Below are positions 8,111 through 14,780 of a stretch of 50,144 nucleotides of DNA, piece after piece. The stretch covers positions 1 through 50,144 of the forward strand of contig CABYSN010000003.1 in assembly GCA_902521645.1 (NCBI GenBank), given 5' to 3'. Under the pieces are notes generated by a model. It saw only the letters and a list, made by a program, of their open reading frames with translations. It was not told the DNA's origin and searched no databases. Numbering within the stretch: position 1 is the stretch's first letter; each line of letters starts with the position of its first letter. The stretch comes from Planctomycetota bacterium (GTDB taxonomy: Bacteria; Planctomycetota; Phycisphaerae; Phycisphaerales; SM1A02). Made by a program: the position numbers and the translations under genes.

Positions 8111-8983
8111 TCATTTCTTCGGTGCGTTCTCGGAATCCTTCATCTTTTCTTCATCGAGTTCGTCGTCTTTGGCGCGGAAGGGGGCGTTGAAGGCCATCAC
8201 TTCGTCCACCATGACGGCGACATCGACTTCATGTCTGGGCAGCTCCAGCGAGTCGATGTTCGCACCGTAGAGTTCGTTGAGCCATGTGGCCGCGCAGAGA
8301 TCAAGAAGCATCGGTCCGGCATGACCGGGTCGTTCGTCCATGAACAGGGCGACGTCTCCCTTGCCGACCATGGTGGTGATGTGGGGAAGTTCCTCGGCTT
8401 CGAATCGTTTCTTCATGATCGGGGCCATCTTCCCGTATCCAAGGAAGTCGATTCGATTCTCCGGGTACATGTCGCGAAGTTTCTCGACGACCTCCGCGCA
8501 CTTGTTCGCGTACAAGGTGACCAGTCCGTCGAGCGCCGGGGTCTCCATTCCAGCGCCATTTCTCGCCCAGGGGGTTCCGATGAAGAACCGGGTGTCGGGA
8601 TTGTGTTCGAGTGCCAGATCGAACCACAGTTTGAAGGTCTTCTCGTTGTCCGAGGGTCCGGGTGTCAGCCCGAAGAGTTCCACCTCGCCGGTGGCGAGCA
8701 CGGCTTCGATCTGCTTGCGAGCCTTCGTCGACGACCAGAGCGCTCCCGCGGTCCCGGCCTGGCCACCCCGAAAGACGAGCTTCATGTCGTGATCCGGAAA
8801 ATCGCTCTTCTTGGCGATGCGATCGAAGCTCAGTGCCACCGGGCAGAAGAAGCTGTGTCCGACGAAGAAGCACGCCATCCCCTTCGAGCGAGGTGCGTCC
8901 TGGGAGGCAGGTGTCGACGTCGCAAGAATGAATGGAAGAAGGACGCCGAGAAGAATGGTCAGAGGGGCCGTGCGATATTTCAT
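8111..8983 (-). CDS. exported SGNH/GDSL-like hydrolase family protein
   Basis: A 290-aa protein with a signal peptide or N-terminal anchor (residues 1-27). The segment FFVGHSFFCPV near residue 39 resembles the GHSF variant of block I in planctomycete SGNH-like proteins, GGQAG (about 73-77) resembles block II, and TPGPS and TPWARNG follow in the expected order. A late GHAGPMLLDLCA may supply the catalytic His. The family usually removes acyl or acetyl groups from carbohydrates, but I cannot see a complete classic triad, so activity is inferred. The C terminus is charged (DDELDEEKMKDSE). It is monocistronic: its own terminator follows, and the K+ channel gene upstream ends 81 bp away. Confidence 0.7.
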   Translation of the reverse strand: MKYRTAPLTILLGVLLPFILATSTPASQDAPRSKGMACFFVGHSFFCPVALSFDRIAKKSDFPDHDMKLVFRGGQAGTAGALWSSTKARKQIEAVLATGEVELFGLTPGPSDNEKTFKLWFDLALEHNPDTRFFIGTPWARNGAGMETPALDGLVTLYANKCAEVVEKLRDMYPENRIDFLGYGKMAPIMKKRFEAEELPHITTMVGKGDVALFMDERPGHAGPMLLDLCAATWLNELYGANIDSLELPRHEVDVAVMVDEVMAFNAPFRAKDDELDEEKMKDSENAPKK

Positions 8984-9064
8984 TCGTGTCGTTCCAGAGG
9001 TGTTCGTGGCTGTGGGGTCTTGAATGATAGCCGGCTGCTGGCGGAAGTCGGAATCAAAATCCCG

Positions 9065-9823
9065 TCAGGGATGATCGTCTCTCCGTTCCGAGAGCATCGA
9101 TTCGATTCGGGCCAGCCGTGATTCGATCGATTCCAGCGTGCTGCCAGCGAAGTCCTCGTTGGGCTGTTCGCCCTGAATGGGTTGTATCCGCTTGAAGAAG
9201 ACTCCAAGCGCGGTGGTTGCCGTCGCGAATGATCCGATGCCCACCACCATGAGGACTGCTGCGAGCGACCGTCCTTGTTCGGTGACCGGGTATTCGTCGC
9301 CGTACCCCACGGTCGAGCAGGTGACGATCGCCCACCAGAGAACGTCATCGGCACTCTTGATCGTGGCGCCGGGTGCATGCTCCTCGTAGTGGAGGACGCC
9401 CATGCAGATGAGGGAGAAGAGGAGAATGCCGGTGAAGATGAGTCCCGAGAAGATCGCTGCCGAGCGATCACGCTTGTAGACGTAGAAGAGCATCTTCAGT
9501 GACCGGATGATCCGAAGGAGGCGAAGGATCCGGGCGAGCCTCAGGTATCTGAACCCCGGGATGACCGGAATCGAGGAAAGCAGATCCAGCCATCCCCAGG
9601 TGCAGAGGTAGCGCCATGTCCTCTTCTCCCGGACCAGAGAGCGAATGAAATCCATGAAGAAGAGCGCGCAGATTCCATAATCGATCTTGTCGAGCAGAAT
9701 CGCCTTCTCATTCGTGTCCTCGAGCATCAGTCGAAACGTCATCAGAATGATGGCTGCGGTCGCCAGCGCGGCGACGAAGAGGTCGTAGGCGGCGGGTACG
9801 TTCTTCGGTGTCGTGTCTTGCAT
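9065..9823 (-). CDS. voltage-gated potassium channel (6-TM, Kv-type)
   Basis: A 252-aa inner-membrane channel. Six transmembrane helices are visible. S4 (residues about 92-110, RYLRLARILRLLRIIRSLK) carries regularly spaced arginines as a voltage sensor. The selectivity filter TVGYGD is at 171-176, between the pore helix and S6 (LAAVLMVVGIGSFATATTALGVFF). The C terminus (about 215-252) is acidic with a short coiled-coil-like stretch (LESIESRLARIESMLSERR) that may drive tetramer assembly. Known family role: K+ flux and membrane potential control. A GTG at 9832 is in frame, but GGAG lies 8 nt before the ATG at 9823, which is therefore chosen. Confidence 0.93.
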   Translation of the reverse strand: MQDTTPKNVPAAYDLFVAALATAAIILMTFRLMLEDTNEKAILLDKIDYGICALFFMDFIRSLVREKRTWRYLCTWGWLDLLSSIPVIPGFRYLRLARILRLLRIIRSLKMLFYVYKRDRSAAIFSGLIFTGILLFSLICMGVLHYEEHAPGATIKSADDVLWWAIVTCSTVGYGDEYPVTEQGRSLAAVLMVVGIGSFATATTALGVFFKRIQPIQGEQPNEDFAGSTLESIESRLARIESMLSERRDDHP

Positions 9824-10208
9824 CCATGTCACTCCGGTCTTGAGTGCAGAATACTCTTTTCATGCGTTCTTCGAGTTTCGCCGTTCATGTGTCCCGAGTT
9901 CGTCGTGGTTCGGACGTCGCCCCTCCTTGGTCGGGTCATCATCCGTCACCGGCGTTCCGCCCTCCTCAGCCTTGGGAGGCGTTCCGTGGGTCTGGTTCCA
10001 AGGGGCTTCATTCCCGGCTCATTCGGGTCAAAGTCCTCACGCTGAATGTGCCGATTGATGAGTACCCGGTGTGGTTTTCACCGCAACCGGTTCCTGGATC
10101 GAGACATGACCAGTCAACGTATGACACCGCCTCTTGAATCGTGGACCGCCGCTTCGTCGGAAGTGCCGGAATTCAGCATGCAGCACCTCCGCAGCCGAGG
10201 TTCGCGAC
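9824..10208. other. 385-bp divergent intergenic region
   Basis: It separates the minus-strand K+ channel gene from the plus-strand DprE1-like gene and must hold both promoters. I see no RNA gene or strong hairpin. A 36-codon ORF (10106-10216, starting MTSQRMTPP) overlaps the start of the next gene and could be a leader peptide, but it has no convincing ribosome site. Other ORFs here have composition typical of noise. Confidence 0.4.
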
Positions 10209-11537
10209 ATGACTGAAGAGCCGCGCTACGGTTCATGGGGCGGGCTTCAGGAGGGGCGGAGCCGCCGGGAGCTTCGGCTCGCCTGGCGAGATGACCGCCT
10301 GCCTGAGGAAGCACTGTCCGATTCGAGCTGTCTCTGTCACGGAAACGGCCGGAGTTACGGGGACTCCTGCCTGAACGACGGTGCGACACTCATGAGCACG
10401 CGTGGGATGGATCGGGTCATCGACTTCGATCCGGCGACGGGTGCGTTCGAATGCGAGCCCGGTCTTCTCATCAAGGAACTGCTCGAGATCACGGTTCCTC
10501 ATGGCTGGTTCTCACCGGTGGTTCCCGGCACGCAGTTCGTCACCATTGGTGGCGCCGTGGCGAACGACATCCACGGAAAGAACCATCATCTGGCAGGTTC
10601 CTTCGGATCGCATGTCCTCTCCTTCGAGTTGCTCAGGTCGGATGGTTCCCGACTCACCTGTTCGGAGTCCGAAAATCCTGAACTGTTCCGTGGCACCATC
10701 GGTGGGCTCGGGCTGACCGGTCTCATCACCCGGATCCGTTTCAGGCTCAAGCACGTGCCCGGTGCTCACATCGAGCAGGAGAAGCATGTCTTTCGCAACC
10801 TGTCTCAGTTCTTCGAAATGACCGAGGAGCTCGAGAACAGATTCGAGCACACCGTGGCCTGGATCGATTGTCTCTCGAAAGGTCGTTCACTCGGTCGCGG
10901 AATCATGATGTGCGGGAATCACGCTTCCGGCTCTTCTCTGAAGGCGCCACGTGCCGGGTTGCTTCGGTCCGTTCCGCTCACGCCTCCGTTCACTCTGGTG
11001 AACGCTCCCATGATTCGAGCGTTCAACGAAGTCTATTTCCAGAAGAACGCGTTGTCGGCAGGTTCTTCCCTGATCCATCATCGGCCGTTCTTCTTTCCCC
11101 TGGACGGGGTTGAGAACTGGAATCGGATCTACGGCCGCAGAGGGTTTCATCAGTATCAGTGTGTCATCCCGCATGGTGCCGCCGAGGATGCGATCGGAGA
11201 CATGTTGAAACGGATCAGGCGTAGTCGGGCGGGTTCCTTTCTCGCCGTGCTCAAGCGAATGGGTTCGCAGAAGCCGGCGGGCATCCTCTCCTTTTCACGA
11301 CCGGGCGTGACCCTCGCGCTCGATTTCTCGAACCATGGTGCGCCTACGCTGGAGCTGCTCGAGGATCTCGATCGCATCACCCGGTCCTCCGGCGGCGTGG
11401 TCTACTGTGCCAAGGACGCTCGCATGAGTCCTGAAAGTTTTCAATCGTATTATCCCCAGTGGCGGGAGCTCGAACGTCTTCGGGATCCGGCTTTCAACTC
11501 ATCCTTCTGGCGTCGCGTCACGAAAGACCTCTCATGA
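10209..11537 (+). CDS. FAD-dependent oxidoreductase, DprE1-like (VAO family)
   Basis: A 442-aa flavoprotein. The N-terminal FAD-binding (PCMH-type) domain shows CHGNGRSYGDSCLNDG, PGTQFVTIGGAVANDIHGKNHH and GTIGGLGLTGLI, all characteristic of DprE1, the decaprenylphosphoryl-ribose 2'-oxidase, and its sugar-lactone-oxidase relatives. The C-terminal half matches the family's substrate cap in length. DprE1 oxidises the 2'-OH of a polyprenyl-phosphoryl sugar, which DprE2 then reduces, giving net epimerisation. The ATG at 10209 is used because the family's conserved sequence starts shortly after. The stop overlaps the start of the SDR gene (ATGA at 11534-11537), strongly suggesting coupled expression as a two-enzyme unit. 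The substrate in this organism is unknown. Confidence 0.87.
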   Translation: MTEEPRYGSWGGLQEGRSRRELRLAWRDDRLPEEALSDSSCLCHGNGRSYGDSCLNDGATLMSTRGMDRVIDFDPATGAFECEPGLLIKELLEITVPHGWFSPVVPGTQFVTIGGAVANDIHGKNHHLAGSFGSHVLSFELLRSDGSRLTCSESENPELFRGTIGGLGLTGLITRIRFRLKHVPGAHIEQEKHVFRNLSQFFEMTEELENRFEHTVAWIDCLSKGRSLGRGIMMCGNHASGSSLKAPRAGLLRSVPLTPPFTLVNAPMIRAFNEVYFQKNALSAGSSLIHHRPFFFPLDGVENWNRIYGRRGFHQYQCVIPHGAAEDAIGDMLKRIRRSRAGSFLAVLKRMGSQKPAGILSFSRPGVTLALDFSNHGAPTLELLEDLDRITRSSGGVVYCAKDARMSPESFQSYYPQWRELERLRDPAFNSSFWRRVTKDLS

Positions 11538-12271
11538 AGAAGATCCTCATCATCGGCGCGACTTCGGCGATCGCGGAAGCGACCGCTCGCCTTCATGCCG
11601 AAGACGGCGACCGTCTGGCACTGATCGCTCGAAACGAATCGCATCTGGAAGCCGTCGCACAGGACCTCCGGCAGCGGGGTGCGGAATCGGTCTCTTCCTT
11701 CGTCATGGATGCAAACGACTTCGCTCGTCACGAAGAGGTCCTCGCCGCGGCCGATGAGTCTCTTGGTGGGATCGACTTCGCACTGATCGCGCATGGGACG
11801 CTTCCCGATCAGGAACTCTGCGAGCGATCCGCGCAGTCGATGCGCGATGAGTTTTCGACCAACTGCACCAGCACCCTGTCTCTGGTGACGGTGCTTGCGA
11901 ACATGCTCGAGCCACGTGGTGCGGGTTCGATCGGGGTGATCACCTCCGTCGCCGGAGATCGTGGCCGTGCGAGCAACTATGTCTACGGTGCCGCGAAGGG
12001 GGCGGTGGGGCTGTTCCTCGGTGGTCTGCGAAACCGACTGCATGGCAGCGGAGTGCATGTTCTCACGATCAAGCCTGGTTTCGTGGACACGCCCATGACC
12101 GCGGATTTCTCCAAGGGGCCGCTGTGGGCGACGCCGTCGGTCATCGCCAAGGGGATCAGATCCGCGCAGAAGCGGCGCCGAGACGTGGTTCATCTGCCAG
12201 GATTCTGGCTCATGATCATGCTGTTGATCCGCCTGATACCTGAGAGAATCTTCAAGCGCCTTTCGATTTAA
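11534..12271 (+). CDS. short-chain dehydrogenase, DprE2-like
   Basis: A 245-aa Rossmann-fold SDR. The NAD(P)-binding motif is GATSAIAE (residues 8-15), a variant of TGxxxGxG seen in DprE2-type enzymes. The catalytic pair is in VYGAAKGAV (YxxxK), with a serine region ITSVAGDRG before it. In the DprE1/DprE2 system this enzyme reduces the keto-sugar intermediate to the epimerised product. It overlaps the DprE1-like gene by 4 bp (ATGA), so the two are translationally coupled. The C terminus (MIMLLIRLIPERIFKRLS) is hydrophobic then basic, suggesting membrane association near a lipid-linked sugar. Function is assigned from family and gene pairing. Confidence 0.88.
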   Translation: MKKILIIGATSAIAEATARLHAEDGDRLALIARNESHLEAVAQDLRQRGAESVSSFVMDANDFARHEEVLAAADESLGGIDFALIAHGTLPDQELCERSAQSMRDEFSTNCTSTLSLVTVLANMLEPRGAGSIGVITSVAGDRGRASNYVYGAAKGAVGLFLGGLRNRLHGSGVHVLTIKPGFVDTPMTADFSKGPLWATPSVIAKGIRSAQKRRRDVVHLPGFWLMIMLLIRLIPERIFKRLSI

Positions 12272-12545
12272 TCCTGCGTCGATTCGGGGTGGCCACTCCA
12301 TTCCTGCCAGGCCCGATCACCTGAGCGCACTCTCGAAGCACGGAGATTGATGCTTTTGAAGACATCCGGTAACCCCTTCTTTTTTCGCTTATCGCGGTTG
12401 GTGGTCGATTGTCAGTGTGGGTCTTCGGTGGGGTTGGTTCGATTCAATGGTTTTTGTCGAGAAGAGTGTATCCGCGGGTACTTTATGAAATGAGCGCGGG
12501 CTCGTTTCGACGTGATTGCACACAACGATATCTGGATGACTTGTC

Positions 12546-13367
12546 ATGGACTCAGCATCAACGAATTCCCTCTGGCCCCTCGAAGGCATCAATCCGATTG
12601 ATCGGACTCTTCTCAAGGCTCAGGTCGATGCATCGCATCCGGTCAAGAATTTCATGATCGAGAACTTTCTCGAGACGTCTTTCGCGGACCAGGTGCACGA
12701 GTGCTTTCCCTCGTTCGATGAGGCCAAGTCGCTCGGCAAGCAGACCGCGGCCACCGTCAACGAGCAGAACAAGTATCAAGTCATGGATTCAAGTTGTTTC
12801 GCGCCACCGCTGCTGAAGCTTCATGAAATGCTCCAGTCTGACTATTTCTGCAATCTGCTCTCCGATGTCTTCGACATTCCGAACATCATGTCCGATCCGG
12901 AACTGATCGGAGGCGGCATTCATCAGACGGGGCCGCGTGGTCACCTCGACGTCCACGTCGACTTCAACTACGTCAAGGATCGAAAGCTGTTTCGAAGGAT
13001 GAACATTCTCATCTACTTCAACAAGGATTGGCGCGACGACTGGGGCGGGAACATCGAGCTCTGGGACCAGGAGGTCAGGAATTGCGTCCATTCATTCACG
13101 CCGATCTTCAACCGCTGCGTAGTCTTCGAGACCAATGAGATCAGCTACCACGGTGTCACCGCGGTGCGTTGTCCGGAATCGACGTCACGCCGATCGTTCG
13201 CGGGCTATTACTACACCAAGGATGAGCCGGATTGGTGGGACGGCAAGGCACACTCGACGATCTTCAAGGCACGTCCGGATGAAAAGCTCAAGGGCAGCGT
13301 GCTCATGCCTGCCGAGAAGATCTTCCGTCTCTTCCGTCGTGCGAGACGGAAGATCTTCGGCTCGTGA
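12546..13367 (+). CDS. 2-oxoglutarate/Fe(II)-dependent oxygenase (prolyl-4-hydroxylase-type)
   Basis: A 273-aa cytoplasmic protein. The double-stranded beta-helix core shows the iron facial triad: H137-V-D139 in HLDVHVDFNY and H202 in EISYHG, with an Arg (RRSF, about 214-215) placed to bind 2-oxoglutarate. NILIYFNKDW and WGGNIELWD are typical of the P4H-like superfamily found in polysaccharide or glycopeptide biosynthesis loci. The substrate is unknown. The C-terminal tail is very basic (FRLFRRARRKIF), perhaps for membrane or nucleic-acid contact, and is encoded inside a 16-bp inverted repeat. It lies 274 bp after the DprE-like pair on the same strand; a shared envelope-glycan role is possible but unproven. 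Confidence 0.82.
   Translation: MDSASTNSLWPLEGINPIDRTLLKAQVDASHPVKNFMIENFLETSFADQVHECFPSFDEAKSLGKQTAATVNEQNKYQVMDSSCFAPPLLKLHEMLQSDYFCNLLSDVFDIPNIMSDPELIGGGIHQTGPRGHLDVHVDFNYVKDRKLFRRMNILIYFNKDWRDDWGGNIELWDQEVRNCVHSFTPIFNRCVVFETNEISYHGVTAVRCPESTSRRSFAGYYYTKDEPDWWDGKAHSTIFKARPDEKLKGSVLMPAEKIFRLFRRARRKIFGS
13316..13358. repeat. perfect 16-bp inverted repeat at the 3' end of the oxygenase gene
   Basis: Arms 13316-13331 (GAAGATCTTCCGTCTC) and 13343-13358 (GAGACGGAAGATCTTC) are exact reverse complements around an 11-nt spacer. The outer part GAAGATCTTC is itself palindromic. The repeat lies within codons of the basic C-terminal tail and ends 9 bp before the stop codon's last base. No T tract follows. 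Confidence 0.85.
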
Positions 13368-13523
13368 GAGATGCGGCGGACCCAATGGGTCAAATCCCTG
13401 GCGCCGGGCCTGGACATGATCGATCCGGAAAATCGAGCGATGAACCTCACATCAGCAGGTGGGCCGTGATTCCGTCGATTGATTTCGATTTTACGTACCA
13501 TGACGAGGAGAATGGAGACCAGC

Positions 13524-13754
13524 ATGCGGGACCACGATTACTCTGCCACCGGAATGGATGAGCCGTCAAAGCCTCTGACCAAGTTCGAGGACGGCGCACT
13601 CTTGTTTCTGCTCCTCATTGCCCTTGGCGTGATCGGCATCGCGGTCTATCTCTTTATTCCAAAGGTTCAGCATTTCACCTACGACCCCGGGACCGGCAAG
13701 GCCTACAGGCAGTGGACCTACGGCACGGTCGACGTTGTCGAACCTGATTCGTGA
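13524..13754 (+). CDS. small single-pass membrane protein
   Basis: A 76-aa protein of unknown function. Residues about 28-52 form one transmembrane helix (ALLFLLLIALGVIGIAVYLFI). The N terminus is polar and the C terminus (about 25 residues, rich in Tyr and Thr) would lie outside. GGAG followed by 7 nt precedes the ATG at 13524; an earlier in-frame ATG at 13479 lacks such a site. It follows the oxygenase by 156 bp. No family recognised. Confidence 0.6.
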   Translation: MRDHDYSATGMDEPSKPLTKFEDGALLFLLLIALGVIGIAVYLFIPKVQHFTYDPGTGKAYRQWTYGTVDVVEPDS

Positions 13755-13767
13755 TCATGACGTGACG

Positions 13768-13787
13768 CACACCACCAGACAGCCTCA
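13768..13787 (+). repeat. 20-bp match to sequence downstream of hppD
   Basis: This segment (CACACCACCAGACAGCCTCA) equals 20804-20823 with one mismatch. In the hppD locus the match lies 44 bp beyond the hppD stop codon; here it lies about 680 bp from the hppD fragment at 14467. It suggests that the duplicated hppD region once extended to here and was later interrupted. Confidence 0.5.
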
Positions 13788-13822
13788 CTTGATCCTGTTA
13801 AAGGTTAGTTATCACAAGGGGC

Positions 13823-14101
13823 TCACTTGAATTCGATGTCTCTTCCCCTTTGATCAACAATCCGCACGACAATGGGCTCTTTATTGCCAAGAAGGTCTTT
13901 TCCTTGTGTGATTCCTACTTCGCCCTTTAATTTGTCAAAGGACGGCCAGCTTTCGATTGCCATCGACTCCGCTCGCTTCGCTTCGACTGCTCCACCCCAG
14001 CTAATCGCCGCCACAAGGAAGCACCCCAGGATCAACGTCGCTCTCTTCTGTTTCGCGAGTGATTTCTCTACCAGTTCAAGACGGTCTTCAGTACTGATCA
14101 T
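13823..14101 (-). CDS. small membrane-anchored protein with short coiled coil
   Basis: A 92-aa protein, no family recognised. Residues 1-20 are charged and heptad-like (STEDRLELVEKSLAKQKR), residues 21-40 form one hydrophobic segment (ATLILGCFLVAAISWGGAVEA) that could be a signal anchor, and the rest is a small soluble domain (VVRIVDQRGRDIEF). A strong ribosome site, AAGGAG, lies 7 nt before the ATG, so it is probably a genuine gene despite its size. Its base composition is lower in GC than its neighbours. It lies in the segment that appears inserted beside the hppD fragment, which hints at acquisition. Confidence 0.65.
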   Translation of the reverse strand: MISTEDRLELVEKSLAKQKRATLILGCFLVAAISWGGAVEAKRAESMAIESWPSFDKLKGEVGITQGKDLLGNKEPIVVRIVDQRGRDIEFK

Positions 14102-14326
14102 GTCGATCTCCTTGGTTAGGTGTTCTTAGACGACACCACGGTAGTCGACACACTGAGCTTTGGGTCGCCCGAGGCTTTCCCTCGACAGTTCTCCTAGGGA
14201 CGCCGTCATGGTCGACAACTCAACCACTCACTAACTCTCAGGTTCAGTCCCTTCGGGGGGAGCTAGCGTGGCTTCGGCCCGCGACGCTTTGGGCCTACCA
14301 CTTTTCGAGCCACCCCTCGGAACGGA
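14102..14326. other. hairpin-rich segment between two small minus-strand ORFs
   Basis: No ORF is convincing here, but the minus strand folds repeatedly. GTGGCT pairs with AGCCAC around an inner GGCCC/GGGCC stem (about 14262-14312). TCCC...GGGA, CGAGG/CCTCG and a long-range GGGAC/GTCCC pair follow. This clustering is unusual for a spacer in this window. It could be a small structured RNA, a recombination site or a long untranslated region; none matches a class I can name. Confidence 0.4.
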
Positions 14327-14431
14327 TTACTTGGGAGGGTAACGGTCGTAGTACCACACCACGGCGCCTGCCCCGAGGATGAAACAGCAGAACCCGAAAA
14401 TGATTATGTCGATGAACTCGAGGTCTTCCAT
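14327..14431 (-). CDS. putative 34-aa single-TM peptide
   Basis: A short ORF encoding MEDLEFIDIIIFG... with one transmembrane helix (about residues 7-27) and a basic/aromatic tail (YYDRYPPK). The composition is that of a genuine small membrane peptide, but no clear ribosome site is seen. It lies between the hairpin-rich segment and the hppD fragment. A longer frame upstream of its ATG runs through the hppD remnant and is not credible as protein. Confidence 0.4.
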   Translation of the reverse strand: MEDLEFIDIIIFGFCCFILGAGAVVWYYDRYPPK

Positions 14432-14466
14432 GGGAGCAGTCCTACTCGAAGGGGCCACTGCCTTCG

Positions 14467-14690
<224 letters not shown>

Positions 14691-14780
14691 TCATGTTCAT
14701 TGTTCAATTTGATTCCAACTAGTCGACATGCCTACAACTGTTCATCGTGATCATTTTTGCCAGTATCGATTGAAAGAATC

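Noticed and set aside
14102-14260. Integron attC site between small cassettes
   Set aside because: GTTAGGT and GTTGAGT fit the GTTRRRY core, but no matching complementary RYYYAAC partner at a proper distance was found and no integrase is present.
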